A stretch of DNA of 64,000 nucleotides from Methylovulum miyakonense HT12 (GTDB lineage Bacteria > Pseudomonadota > Gammaproteobacteria > Methylococcales > Methylomonadaceae), in the NCBI RefSeq assembly GCF_000384075.1, contig NZ_KB913025.1:2378690-2442689 (forward strand), written 5' to 3'. This document shows, in pieces, positions 55,185-64,000 of this stretch; position 1 is the first letter of the stretch, and every line of letters starts with the position of its first letter. The notes beneath the pieces were generated by a model. It was given only the letters and a program-made list of their open reading frames with translations, ran no database searches and was not told the origin of the DNA. A program made the position numbers and the translations under genes.

Positions 55185-58100
55185 ATGAAGCAAAATGTTG
55201 ATCTTGAACAGCTAGAACGCTATTTCCAACAAGTGCAAGGCATTATCCTCAGCCGGCAGCACTGGATCAGCGGCTTGTTGCCTGCCAGCACCGCCGTGAC
55301 GGCGCATGGCAATTACACGGATGCCTGGGTCAGGGATAATGTCTATAGCATTTTGGCGGTGTGGGGCTTAGGCCTGGCTTACCGCCGGGTGGAAGGCCAT
55401 CCCGAAAATAACAACAAAGGCCGCACTTACTTGTTGGAACAAAGCGTGGTCAAGCTGATGCGTGGCCTGTTGGCGGCAATGATGCGCCAATCGCCCAAAG
55501 TGGAAAAATTCAAGCACACCCAAAACCCGCTGGATGCTTTGCATGCCAAATACGACACCAAAACGGGGGCGGTGGTCGTCGGCGACCATGAATGGGGGCA
55601 TTTGCAACTGGACGCGACGTCGATATTCTTGTTGATGTTGGCGCAAATGACCGCCTCCGGTTTGCGCATCGTCTTTACCCTTGATGAAGTCAATTTTGTC
55701 CAGAACCTGGTGCATTACATCAGCCGCACTTACCGCACGCCTGACTATGGGATCTGGGAGCGCGGCAATAAGATCAACCACGGCATCGCGGAACTGAACG
55801 CCAGTTCCATCGGTATGGCGAAGGCGGCCTTGGAAGTCATGTCGGGGTTTAATTTGTTCGGTAAAGACGGCGGCCAAGCTTCGGTGGTGCATGTGATCAG
55901 TGATGACATTGCCCGTACCCGGATTACCTTGGAATCGTTGTTGCCGCGCGAGTCCATCTCCAAAGAGGCCGATTCGGCGGTGCTCAGCATCACCGGATTT
56001 CCTGCGTTTGCGGTGGAAAACCAGGCGATTAGGGAAAAGACCGAGAAACTGATTTGTGACAAGCTCCAAGGCCGTTATGGCTGCAAGCGCTTTTTGCTGG
56101 ACGGCCACCAAACCGTCATCGAAGACAGCAAGCGCCTGCATTACAACCCTCAGGAACTGAAGCAATTCATGCACATAGAATGCGAATGGCCGTTATTTTT
56201 CAGCTATTTGCTGCTCAATAAGCTGTTTTCTGGGGATACGGTGGCCGCGGCCGATTACCGCGCTAAATTGGAGGGTTTGCTGGTCGATCATAACGGGCAA
56301 AAACTCTTGCCTGAGCTGTACGTTGTCCCTAAAGAAGCCATCGAAGCTGAAAAGGCCAAGCCCAACAGCCAAACCCGTGTGCCGAATGAAAACGTCCCGC
56401 TGGTTTGGGCGCAAAGCCTGTTTATCCTCGGTAGCCTGATCCAGGACGGCTTGCTGGGCATTGATGATATTGACCCCTTGGGCCGTTACAAGATGGCCAG
56501 CCAGCGGCAAGATTGCACGTTGCAGATTGCGGTCCTGGCCCAAGATGAAAGCGTGCAAAAAGATTTGCTGGCTTGTGGTGTCCGGGCCCAAACCTTGACC
56601 GAGGTGTCGCCGGTCCAGATCCGGGACGCCAGCGAATTGGCGGCGGCCTACACCCACGTCGGCCGCAATGACCGTTACGAATTGACTGGCCGTCCGTTGC
56701 GGCAGTTACGCACCTTGTCAACGTCCAAGCTGTATGTTTTATCAGGCGCGCAATTGGTGTTCCTGCCGCAATTCCTCAACCAAAAAGGTTTTTACCTGGC
56801 GATGGACAACCGCCTGCTGATACAGCGCTTACGTTTGGAATTGTCGTATATCTACAAACATTGGGACAAGGCGGGTAACCCTTTGGTGGTCATCAGCATC
56901 AAGCAAAACATGCTGGAAAGCCATAACCGCGCCGTATTGGTTGAGTTCATCGAAGAGCTGCAACGAGGTTTTGTCAATAAGGTCCCGATAAAGCTGGGTT
57001 TTATCAGCGATTTCACGGGGACTTCCAATGAGGAAAAAATCAATTACCTGCATGATTTTGAGTTTTCCAAAGCCACTTGGCAGGAAACCGAGCGGCCTTT
57101 TTTCCATGTCCTGCCATTTGATGACGGGCCTTCCAAACCCTTGGACACGCTGTTCTTGACGGTTTGGGAAATCAGCGACGACAAGGCCTTGCAGGAGCAG
57201 TTGGAAACCAACAGCAATCTGTATGTGCAACTGGAAGTGTTGGGCCAATTGGGGCAACGCCATGGTTTGGATTACGCGCTGGAATTGGCGTCCGCCGGCA
57301 CCCAAACCTGTACGGTGCGTGATTTGTTGGAAGAAATCTACGAGCGGGCCGGCGACCAACATGCCTGGTATGTGGTCAGGCGTTGCGCCGGCTTGCTGGG
57401 CAAATATGACATCAATCTGGAACAGGCGGCGACCGATATTCTGGTGCGCCAGCATTTATTGACCGTTGGCCGCGCCTATAGCGGACGGGCCACGCTGACC
57501 AGGCCTACGGATTCCTGGGAAATTTTGCAGACCATCCGCACTTTCAACAACAACAACGCCAGCGAGTTGATTATTATCCAAGAGCTGATCCTATATCTGG
57601 GCATGTTGGTGAAATCATCGCCTGAGCTGTTTGCCGATATGCACACGGTCAGGGTAGGGCATATCCTGCAATTGATTTTGGTCAGGCAAAAACGCGAAAC
57701 GGGCTGTACGCTGGATGGGGCTTTTAATGAAATCCTGTTTTTGTCGCCCTACCAGTTGTCGCAAAAAGTCCGTGAGACTTTGGCGGATTACAGCAACACC
57801 GAAAGCCAGTTAAGCCAGGTCGAAGCCCTTAATTATGAAGGCGATTGCAAGGATTTGGGGCAGGCACGGTTTTCCAAGTCCATGGATGCCGAAGACCATG
57901 CCGGGACGGCGGACTGGTATGACTGGCGCGAACGGCAAGGCAGTGTCGGGCGCGAAAACGATGCCTTTTTTGCCAGCGTTTGGACGATCCTGCATCACTG
58001 CAATGGCCTGATGATAGGCGAAAAACTCAACAGCAAACGCCGCTTGGACAGCGAGACGATCTTGTCGCAAATGACTTCCGGCGAACAAAGTTTCAAAATA

Positions 58101-58430
58101 CACGTCAGCCATTTGCTCAACAAAATCCAATCGCCCGTTTATCGGCAGCTGACCGTTGAGGCGATCAAGGCCATCGCGTCAATTTTCCATAATAATTCTT
58201 TGCAGATTGATGATACGCTAGTCACCGATGTCATTATCGGGCATGCGGTGCGGATTTGTTGGCTACAGGCCCATCCGCAGCATAAGGACAGTTATGAAGA
58301 ACACGTTTCGATTGCCTGGCAAGCGTTTTACCAACTGCCGCCGCATCGGGTCGCTAACGGCATCTTGGACGCAATCGTACACTTACTGAATAATAACAAT
58401 AAATTACAGACAGAAGAGGCAAACGTATGA
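55185..58430 (+). CDS. GH15 / phosphorylase-b-kinase alpha-like protein
   Basis: A 1081-aa cytosolic protein of the glycoside hydrolase 15/phosphorylase kinase regulatory family. The N-terminal half is an alpha/alpha6-barrel (GNYTDAWVRDNVYSILAVWGL, LDATSIFLLMLAQM, GIWERGNKINHGIAELNASSIGMA). The middle carries LPELYVVPKEAIEAEK and PLVWAQSLFILG. The C-terminal half resembles the helical PhK alpha/beta tail (HNNSLQIDDTLV, HKDSYEEHVSIAWQAFYQLPPH). It overlaps glucokinase by 4 bp, so a glucan-degrading or regulatory role in glycogen use is likely. Whether it hydrolyses glucan or only regulates cannot be decided from sequence. Confidence 0.85.
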   Translation: MKQNVDLEQLERYFQQVQGIILSRQHWISGLLPASTAVTAHGNYTDAWVRDNVYSILAVWGLGLAYRRVEGHPENNNKGRTYLLEQSVVKLMRGLLAAMMRQSPKVEKFKHTQNPLDALHAKYDTKTGAVVVGDHEWGHLQLDATSIFLLMLAQMTASGLRIVFTLDEVNFVQNLVHYISRTYRTPDYGIWERGNKINHGIAELNASSIGMAKAALEVMSGFNLFGKDGGQASVVHVISDDIARTRITLESLLPRESISKEADSAVLSITGFPAFAVENQAIREKTEKLICDKLQGRYGCKRFLLDGHQTVIEDSKRLHYNPQELKQFMHIECEWPLFFSYLLLNKLFSGDTVAAADYRAKLEGLLVDHNGQKLLPELYVVPKEAIEAEKAKPNSQTRVPNENVPLVWAQSLFILGSLIQDGLLGIDDIDPLGRYKMASQRQDCTLQIAVLAQDESVQKDLLACGVRAQTLTEVSPVQIRDASELAAAYTHVGRNDRYELTGRPLRQLRTLSTSKLYVLSGAQLVFLPQFLNQKGFYLAMDNRLLIQRLRLELSYIYKHWDKAGNPLVVISIKQNMLESHNRAVLVEFIEELQRGFVNKVPIKLGFISDFTGTSNEEKINYLHDFEFSKATWQETERPFFHVLPFDDGPSKPLDTLFLTVWEISDDKALQEQLETNSNLYVQLEVLGQLGQRHGLDYALELASAGTQTCTVRDLLEEIYERAGDQHAWYVVRRCAGLLGKYDINLEQAATDILVRQHLLTVGRAYSGRATLTRPTDSWEILQTIRTFNNNNASELIIIQELILYLGMLVKSSPELFADMHTVRVGHILQLILVRQKRETGCTLDGAFNEILFLSPYQLSQKVRETLADYSNTESQLSQVEALNYEGDCKDLGQARFSKSMDAEDHAGTADWYDWRERQGSVGRENDAFFASVWTILHHCNGLMIGEKLNSKRRLDSETILSQMTSGEQSFKIHVSHLLNKIQSPVYRQLTVEAIKAIASIFHNNSLQIDDTLVTDVIIGHAVRICWLQAHPQHKDSYEEHVSIAWQAFYQLPPHRVANGILDAIVHLLNNNNKLQTEEANV

Positions 58431-59407
58431 TACTTGCAGGCGATATAGGCGGCACCAAAACGGTATTGGCATTATTAAGCAAAGAGGCGGATGGCACACG
58501 GAGCGTCCAGTATGAACAAGCGTTTGCAAGCCTTGCCTACCCAGAGTTTGAAGACATCCTGAAAGAGTTTTTGCCCATTGATGTCAACATCAGTTCGGCT
58601 TGCTTTGGCGTGGCGGGGCCGGTGGTCAACCAGCGTTGCCAAACCACCAATCTGCCGTGGTTGTTGGATGCCGAACGGCTGAAAGCCCAATTAGGGACGG
58701 AAAAGGTAAAGTTACTGAACGACCTGGAAGCGATGGCGTTGGGGATGTTGTTTTTGCCGGAAGACGACTTGCTGGAATTAAACCCGAACGCGCAAGAACT
58801 GCCCGGCAATATCGCCGTGATAGCCGCCGGAACCGGGTTGGGCGAGGCGATTTTATATTGGGACGGCAACCAGCACCACCCGATCGCCACCGAAGGCGGC
58901 CATTGCGATTTTGCCCCGCAAACCGAGCAACAGGACGCCCTTTTGGCTTACCTGAGGAATAAATACCCCGAACACGTCAGTTGCGAGCGGCTGGTTTCCG
59001 GCATGGGCTTTAGCAATATCTATGATTTCCTCTGTGAACACGATTTCGCCACCGCCTGTTTGGCCGTGCCGGAGGTCAATGACATCGACAATGGGATAGA
59101 TAGGAACGCGGTCATTTCTAGGCTTGGTGTCAGTGGCGAAGATGCCTTATGTGCCGAAGCGGTGCGTTTGTTTGTCGAACTTTATGGCGCGGAAGCCGGC
59201 AATCTGGCGTTAAAAGCCTTGGCGATAGGGGGGGTGTTTATTGGGGGTGGCATAGGCCCGAAAATTTTGCCGATGATGCAGGACGGCAAGTTCATTTCGG
59301 CGTTTAAGGCCAAAGGCCGTTTCGCCGGGTTGTTGGATAAAGTGTCCGTGAAGTTGTCCTTGAACGCCCGCACGCCCTTGATCGGGGCGATTAATTATTT
59401 TGCCTAG
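58427..59407 (+). CDS. glk: Glucokinase
   Basis: Cytosolic ATP-dependent kinase forming glucose-6-phosphate. The 326 aa has LAGDIGGTKTVLALL (phosphate loop), SACFGVAGPV, LLNDLEAMALGM, IAAGTGLGEAI, EGGHCDFAP (catalytic region) and AIGGVFIGGGIGPKIL, all typical of the Glk (bacterial group A) family. ATG overlaps the GH15 stop (ATGA). The pair would turn glucose released from glucan into glucose-6-P. Confidence 0.96.
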   Translation: MILAGDIGGTKTVLALLSKEADGTRSVQYEQAFASLAYPEFEDILKEFLPIDVNISSACFGVAGPVVNQRCQTTNLPWLLDAERLKAQLGTEKVKLLNDLEAMALGMLFLPEDDLLELNPNAQELPGNIAVIAAGTGLGEAILYWDGNQHHPIATEGGHCDFAPQTEQQDALLAYLRNKYPEHVSCERLVSGMGFSNIYDFLCEHDFATACLAVPEVNDIDNGIDRNAVISRLGVSGEDALCAEAVRLFVELYGAEAGNLALKALAIGGVFIGGGIGPKILPMMQDGKFISAFKAKGRFAGLLDKVSVKLSLNARTPLIGAINYFA

Positions 59408-59472
59408 GCGGCAAACTTTAACGTGTGGGGCGGATGTGCCACACTTATCCACGCTGATTGCCTCCTTTTCCT

Positions 59473-60672
59473 ATGCCAACCGATGACCCAACCCTAAACG
59501 GCTTGCATCCCCGAATGCGTGAATGGCGCCGCCACCTGCACCAATATCCGGAAACCGCTTTCGAAGAAACCCAAACCGCACAATTTGTCGCCGATAGGCT
59601 CACCGAATTTGGCCTGGAGGTACACCGGGGATTAGGTAAAACGGGCGTGGTGGGGACGCTAAGGGCCGGAACCCCCGGCAAAAAAATCGCCCTGCGGGCC
59701 GACATGGACGCCTTGTTCATCCAAGAACACAACGGTTTTGCCCACAGATCCCGCCACGATGGAAAAATGCACGCCTGTGGCCATGACGGGCATACCGCTA
59801 TGCTGCTAGGGGCGGCTTGCCATCTGGCCAAACACCCTAATTTTAACGGCACGGTCTATTTCATTTTCCAGCCCGCCGAAGAATGCCGTGCCGGGGCTAA
59901 GGAAATGATCCAGGACGGTTTGTTCAGCCACTTCCCCGCGGATTGCGTGTTCGGGATGCACAACTTCCCCGACATCCCCACCGGGCACTTTGCCGTCAAA
60001 TCCGGCGCGATGATGGCTTCCTTTGACTGTTTTGAAATCATCATCAAAGGTGAAGCCACCCACGCCGCGATGCCGCACTTGGGCAATGACGCCATTGTCG
60101 CCGCCGCGCAACTTATCACGGCCTTGCAGACCATCGTCAGCCGCAACCTGAACCCCGCTGATGCCGCCGTGGTCAGCATCACCCAAATCCATGCGGGCGA
60201 CACTTGGAACGCCATCCCTGACACCGTGACCTTACGCGGCACCTTGCGTTGCTTTAAAACGTCGCTGCAAACCGAAATCGCAGACCGCATCCAACATCTT
60301 GCCACGGGCATTTGTGCGGCATTCAAGGTCAGTGTGCAGGCCGTTTTCAACCCCGAAAACCTAGGTTATCCGGTCACTTGGAACAGCGAGGCCGAAACCG
60401 CCCTGGCCCGCCAAGCCGCCACCGCCGTGGTGGGCATGGACTGTGTGGACTTGCATCCTGTGCCCAGCATGGGCTCGGAAGATTTCGCCTTTATGTTGCA
60501 GGAAAAACCCGGTTGCTACCTTTGGATAGGCAATGGCCCGTCCGCCAACAGCTGCTTGTTGCACAACCCGCATTACGATTTTAATGACGGGATATTGCCG
60601 ATAGGGGCGGCGTATTGGGTTAAGTTGGTGGAGACGGTGTGTGCAGATGCCGAGAAGCAATTCTCATTATGA
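59473..60672 (+). CDS. M20-family amidohydrolase (hippurate/IAA-amino acid hydrolase type)
   Basis: A 399-aa metallopeptidase-like amidohydrolase. Metal-site motifs are LRADMDAL, HACGHDGHTAMLLGAA, FQPAEEC, GMHNFPDIPTGHF and SMGSEDFAFM, with a lid/dimerisation domain (EATHAAMPHLGNDAI). The actual N-acyl substrate is not predictable. ATG 59473 was chosen; a TTG five codons earlier has no ribosome site either. It is 65 bases after glk, possibly the same transcript. Confidence 0.9.
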   Translation: MPTDDPTLNGLHPRMREWRRHLHQYPETAFEETQTAQFVADRLTEFGLEVHRGLGKTGVVGTLRAGTPGKKIALRADMDALFIQEHNGFAHRSRHDGKMHACGHDGHTAMLLGAACHLAKHPNFNGTVYFIFQPAEECRAGAKEMIQDGLFSHFPADCVFGMHNFPDIPTGHFAVKSGAMMASFDCFEIIIKGEATHAAMPHLGNDAIVAAAQLITALQTIVSRNLNPADAAVVSITQIHAGDTWNAIPDTVTLRGTLRCFKTSLQTEIADRIQHLATGICAAFKVSVQAVFNPENLGYPVTWNSEAETALARQAATAVVGMDCVDLHPVPSMGSEDFAFMLQEKPGCYLWIGNGPSANSCLLHNPHYDFNDGILPIGAAYWVKLVETVCADAEKQFSL

Positions 60673-60683
60673 CACTTAGCAAA

Positions 60684-60762
60684 GTAGGCTGGGGTGACGC
60701 AAGGAACCCCAGCAGAGTGGCTTGTGGTGCTGGGACTGCGCCACCGCTTCATCCCAGCCTAC
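60684..60762. repeat. Palindromic intergenic repeat
   Basis: GTAGGCTGGG (60684-60693) and CCCAGCCTAC (60753-60762) form a perfect 10-base inverted repeat around a further-folding interior (GGGGTGACGC, CCCCAGCAGAG). It looks like a REP/MITE-type genomic repeat. Only one copy is in the window. Confidence 0.5.
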
Positions 60763-60804
60763 GACACGAAGGTTAAAAGACTTTTGGACGGTTACTTATG
60801 ACTT

Positions 60805-61806
60805 ATGGCTAACGGCATTGGCTTGGGCTCCTCCCCGCAGATTGACCCGCGCATCCCGGTGACTCTTCTCAGCGGCTTCCTAGGCAGCGGCAAAACTACT
60901 TTGCTCAACCGTCTGCTAAGCCAGGCGCCACGTTCGGCAGTCATCATCAATGAGTTTGGCAGCACGCCGATAGACCAGCAATTGCTTAGGGAGCACAATA
61001 TCCCGCTGAGCACTTTGGCTGGCGGGTGCCTGTGTTGCCAAGTGATGGGCTCGCTGGCGCCGTTGTTAAAAAATTTGCGGATGGCGTGGGATGCCCATCC
61101 GTCCGGCTCCAGCCATGGCAAGCCATTTGACCGGGTCTTTATCGAAACCAGCGGCGTCGCCAATCCCGCACCGGTGTTGGACATATTGTTGCGGGAACGT
61201 TGGTTGGCCGCCCGTTACCGTTTGGACGGGATCATTACGATGGTGTCGGCGGCTCAAGGCGCCGAGGCGCTATGCCGGTTCCCCGAAGCGCAGGCGCAGG
61301 TAGTTTGGGCGGATGTGCTGGTCATCACCCAAGCCGATTTGGCAACGGCAGGGCAAATCGGGGCGTTGACGGAACAATTGGGCCACTTGGCTCCGGCAAC
61401 CCCGTGTTTGCGGGCAGACCAAGGGGTTATCGGCTTGGAATCCCTCATGGCTTTTGTGAGGCCAGAAGCTCCCCGGCTGAGAAAGGTGGCGCCGGTTCCG
61501 GGCCACAATTTTCATAGCGTCTGTGTGCAACTGGACCAGCCGCTGGTTTGGGGACGGTTAAGGCCGGTCTTGGCAAGTTTACTAAACCGATACCCAGGGC
61601 AATTGGTGCGTTTAAAAGGCGTGGTTTATACCCTTGATGGGAGCGGGCCCCTGGTTGTGCAGGGCGCTACCGGAACGCTTTTTCCGCCCGTCCGCTTGCC
61701 TGCAACGGCGGCTGATGACGGGCGCGGGCGGTTGGTGTTCATCACCGATGGCGAGATCCCCGGCTTGCCTCACATTGTCATCGAGATGATACGGGCTGGC
61801 GCCTGA
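60805..61806 (+). CDS. CobW/G3E-family GTPase
   Basis: A 333-aa metallochaperone-type GTPase. Walker A GFLGSGKTT (24-32), the metal-binding GGCLCC (73-78), ETSGVANP switch and a GTPase-like TQADLATA (in place of NKxD) are present. The C-terminal CobW domain is present (LLNRYPGQLVRLKGVVYT). The metal (Zn, Co or other) cannot be assigned; no histidine-rich loop or Zur site was noticed. It stands alone between the palindromic repeat and sufU. Confidence 0.9.
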   Translation: MANGIGLGSSPQIDPRIPVTLLSGFLGSGKTTLLNRLLSQAPRSAVIINEFGSTPIDQQLLREHNIPLSTLAGGCLCCQVMGSLAPLLKNLRMAWDAHPSGSSHGKPFDRVFIETSGVANPAPVLDILLRERWLAARYRLDGIITMVSAAQGAEALCRFPEAQAQVVWADVLVITQADLATAGQIGALTEQLGHLAPATPCLRADQGVIGLESLMAFVRPEAPRLRKVAPVPGHNFHSVCVQLDQPLVWGRLRPVLASLLNRYPGQLVRLKGVVYTLDGSGPLVVQGATGTLFPPVRLPATAADDGRGRLVFITDGEIPGLPHIVIEMIRAGA

Positions 61807-62071
61807 GCGCGCTGTGTCGGGCCATGGAATCCGGTTTTTCAAAACCTTTGGGGGATTACAGTCCGATAAGGTGGGGTGGCGGGAATTTAAAAAGGTTAAT
61901 TATTGACGTGGCTATAGGGGGTGGCAAGATAATAGCCTAAACTAAGCGGTTATAAAACGGCAGAAGCGAAACTGCAAACAGAGCCGGAATCGCTGGTGAA
62001 CTTGAAAATGGCCAAGGTTGCCCCACAATCCTCAGTCATTTTGGAACTGAACACAATTACAGAGACTAACC

Positions 62072-62524
62072 ATGTTTGAAGACCTACGCGACCTCTATCA
62101 AGAGGTCATATTTGACCATAACCGCAACCCGCGCAATTTCCGCGTCATTGACCATCCTGACCGTAAGGTGGAAGGTTTTAACCCTTTATGCGGCGACCGT
62201 TTGACGCTGTATTTAAAAATGGACGGCGGCACCATACAAGACGCCAGTTTCCAAGGTTCCGGTTGTGCGATTTCCACGGCTTCCGTGTCCTTGATGACGG
62301 AAATCATCAAAGGCAAAACTGAAGCGGAAGCGGAGGCTTTGTTCAAGACTTTCCACGACATGACCACGGGCAAAGGCGAAGACATCCAACTGGAAGCGGT
62401 AGGTAAGCTGGCGGTGTTGGCGGGCGTGCGGGAGTATCCGGCGCGGGTGAAGTGCGCGACCTTGGCGTGGCATACCTTGGATGCGGCATTGAAGAACGAA
62501 ACCCAAGCCATTTCTACGGAATAA
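62072..62524 (+). CDS. sufU: SUF-type NifU/IscU-like Fe-S scaffold (SufU)
   Basis: A 150-aa scaffold or zinc-dependent sulfur-transfer protein. The family cysteines are in NPLCGDRL, GSGCAISTASVSLM and VKCATLAWHTL. Asp in CGD and the SufU-type insertion (MTTGKGEDIQL) distinguish it from IscU. The partner sufS/sufBCD genes are not next to it within the window, which is unusual; they may lie elsewhere. A possible promoter (TTGACG at 61903, GATAAT at 61928) precedes it with a longer than ideal spacing. Confidence 0.92.
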   Translation: MFEDLRDLYQEVIFDHNRNPRNFRVIDHPDRKVEGFNPLCGDRLTLYLKMDGGTIQDASFQGSGCAISTASVSLMTEIIKGKTEAEAEALFKTFHDMTTGKGEDIQLEAVGKLAVLAGVREYPARVKCATLAWHTLDAALKNETQAISTE

Positions 62525-62552
62525 GCAGCAAACCATTAGGGGGGCGTTGAAA

Positions 62553-63353
62553 ATGATTCATCGTAAATTTTTCGCCATGGCCGTCATGATAGTGGCAATG
62601 ACCGCTTGTGCCAATAATCAGGACATCAGTGGTTATAACCCTATTGCACGCCCTTATTTACCGGTGGACATCAGTGTGCAAAGTGATAATGGCGGGGGCT
62701 TGCAACAGCTGCCTGTCAGTGGCAATACAGCGGATTACCGTGCTTATGTAGCCGCCATGCCGAATGAGCGTTATAAATTGCGTGTGGCCAATAACAGCCG
62801 GCAGCGGGTCGGTGTCGTCATTGCCGTGGATGGGCGTAATATCATCAGCGGCCAGCAGTCGTGGTTACGCAATAATGAGCGCATGTACATTCTGGATCCG
62901 TATACCAGCGCTGAATATGAAGGCTGGCGCACCGGGGCGGACCAAGTCAACCGTTTTTATTTTACTGAGGCGGGCAACTCTTATGCGGCGGCCTGGGGAG
63001 ACACCTCTGCACTGGGTGTCATTGCCATGGCGGTCTATGCCGAGCTACCACGTCCGGAAATCTATGGCCGGATGTCAGGGGCGGCGGAGGGGGCGGCTGG
63101 TGATTCAGGGGGCTTGGCCAGGCAAGCCGCGCCAGGGACAGGTTTTGGCGAAACCAGGTTTTCACCCAGCTATACGGTGAATTTTGAGCCGCTCCCGGAT
63201 CCGATAGAAAAAGTGTTTCTTAAATACGAATGGCGCGAGACCCTGTGTGCCAAACGGATTTTGCCGGACTGCCGGAGAAGTGTCGGGGGCACGGATGACA
63301 ACCGTTTCTGGCCCAATAACGGTGGTTATGCCCCGCCGCCACCTCGCCGCTAA
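62553..63353 (+). CDS. Lipoprotein of unknown function
   Basis: A 266-aa protein with a lipoprotein signal (HRKFFAMAVMIVAMTAC; lipobox MTAC). The mature protein contains a beta-rich domain (YKLRVANNSRQRVGVVIAVDGRNIISG, YILDPYTSAEYEGWR, VNRFYFTE) seen in uncharacterised periplasmic proteins, and ends PPPPRR. It probably sits in the inner leaflet of the outer membrane. ATG 62553 is preferred over a TTG two codons earlier. Confidence 0.82.
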   Translation: MIHRKFFAMAVMIVAMTACANNQDISGYNPIARPYLPVDISVQSDNGGGLQQLPVSGNTADYRAYVAAMPNERYKLRVANNSRQRVGVVIAVDGRNIISGQQSWLRNNERMYILDPYTSAEYEGWRTGADQVNRFYFTEAGNSYAAAWGDTSALGVIAMAVYAELPRPEIYGRMSGAAEGAAGDSGGLARQAAPGTGFGETRFSPSYTVNFEPLPDPIEKVFLKYEWRETLCAKRILPDCRRSVGGTDDNRFWPNNGGYAPPPPRR

Positions 63354-63374
63354 GCCAGGGTTACCTTATTGCAA

Positions 63375-64000
63375 ATGACTATTACGCAGCCTGGATACGT
63401 GGGAAAACTGGCGGTACTTTATGATGGGCATGGTGATATTTCGCCATTTCAACAGCTTGCAGAAAGGCTTGCTGTGCCGTTAAGAAACTCATCAGAAGCA
63501 GGCTTTGACCAGCATGAGGCGTTTTTTTTAAGCTGGCGCGATGGCTGCCTAAAACTGCTCGATAAAGAGTTGTTGAAAAAAGGCGGTATGGCGGTTGAAA
63601 TCGGGCCGCGCCAAGGTGAGCAACGCTCTTGGCCAGCACCTAAAGACGGGGCGTTGGCGAAAGCCTTGGGGCGCAAAACCAAAACCGTGGTGGACGCGAC
63701 CACGGGCTGGGGGCAGGACAGCCTGCATATTTTCCGCATGGGTTATGAGTTGTTGTGTATGGAACGCTCGCCGCTGATGGCGGTTCTGCTTGCCGATGGC
63801 TTCAAGCGGTTGGCGCAGGAGGAGTGGATGCAACGCTTGCAGTTGGAGCCGCCACGTTTGCTGGTGGGCAATGCGGTTGAATTGCTGGCTGGGCTGCCGG
63901 AACCGCCGGATTGCATTTATCTCGACCCGATGTTCCCGCCCAAACGCAAAAAATCGGCCCTGGCGAAAAAATCCATGGTAGTGCTGCGGGATTTGTTAGG
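63375..64000 (+). CDS. rsmJ: 16S rRNA (guanine1516-N2)-methyltransferase RsmJ, cut by window end
   Basis: SAM-dependent methyltransferase for 16S rRNA G1516. The visible 208 residues include AVEIGPRQGEQR, VVDATTGWGQDS (SAM loop), MERSPLMAVLLADG and the family hallmark IYLDPMFPPKRKKSALAKK. The frame is open to the last base; about 30-50 residues are missing. The start is ATG 63375, 21 bases after the lipoprotein gene, so a common transcript is possible. Confidence 0.93.
   Translation, partial: MTITQPGYVGKLAVLYDGHGDISPFQQLAERLAVPLRNSSEAGFDQHEAFFLSWRDGCLKLLDKELLKKGGMAVEIGPRQGEQRSWPAPKDGALAKALGRKTKTVVDATTGWGQDSLHIFRMGYELLCMERSPLMAVLLADGFKRLAQEEWMQRLQLEPPRLLVGNAVELLAGLPEPPDCIYLDPMFPPKRKKSALAKKSMVVLRDLL

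Noticed and set aside
55368-56174. 268-codon minus-strand frame inside the GH15 gene
   Set aside because: Antisense shadow: histidine/glutamine-rich composition typical of reversed coding DNA.
1-64000. CRISPR array or tandem direct repeats
   Set aside because: No regularly spaced repeat set was seen anywhere in the window.

Overview
The window looks like a gammaproteobacterial chromosome segment, most likely from a methylotroph of the Methylococcales type. This is an inference: a formate-tetrahydrofolate ligase sits beside ErpA, AnmK, MepM-like, type III glutamine synthetase, glucokinase and RsmJ genes. The boundary between mobile and resident DNA is a tRNA-Leu(UAA) gene at 46316-46402. To its right (46.4-64 kb) lie ordinary housekeeping genes. 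To its left, about 46 kb looks like part of an SXT/R391-related integrative conjugative element (ICE) or genomic island. It has a tyrosine integrase and AlpA-type excisionase next to the tRNA 3' end, SetCD/AcaCD-like (FlhDC-family) activators, a Bet/Exo recombination pair, a CobT-like VWA protein, a GHKL ATPase and several unnamed backbone genes. The other element end was not found, so it probably lies beyond base 1.

Layout, left to right. (1) 5-11994, minus strand: one long tightly packed defence operon, read HsdR, HsdM, YhcG-type nuclease, HsdS, zeta-like kinase with a small partner, Septu-like ATPase plus HNH pair, then McrB; McrC is presumably just outside the window. (2) 12.0-12.3 kb: an orphan UPF0175 protein. 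(3) 12.6-28.6 kb: ICE backbone with RNA-like leaders. A more AT-rich cargo gene has been inserted into the 3' end of exo: a Cap4-type nuclease fused to a STAND NTPase, about 1381 aa when intact. An IS630-family element splits this cargo gene. A second IS630 element and a 263-bp structured insertion break the CobT-like gene. (4) 29.2-42.0 kb: a 3159-aa secreted multidomain protein, an autotransporter and a small secreted protein. (5) 42.7-44.8 kb: two tandem FlhDC-like pairs, the second FlhD fused to a STAS-like (DUF4325) domain. (6) 45.1-46.4 kb: excisionase, a frameshifted integrase, and tRNA-Leu.

The element therefore appears loaded with anti-phage functions but partly decayed: integrase frameshifted, cobT and the STAND gene interrupted, exo 3' end replaced. 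Deleting each IS plus one copy of its TA duplication restores the host reading frame exactly.

Right of the tRNA the genes serve C1 metabolism (fhs), Fe-S cluster assembly (erpA with a possible IscR site; sufU), cell-wall recycling and remodelling (anmK, M23 peptidase), nitrogen assimilation (type III GS), glucan/glucose metabolism (GH15/phosphorylase-kinase-like protein overlapping glucokinase), an M20 amidohydrolase, a CobW GTPase, a lipoprotein and rsmJ, which is cut by the window end.
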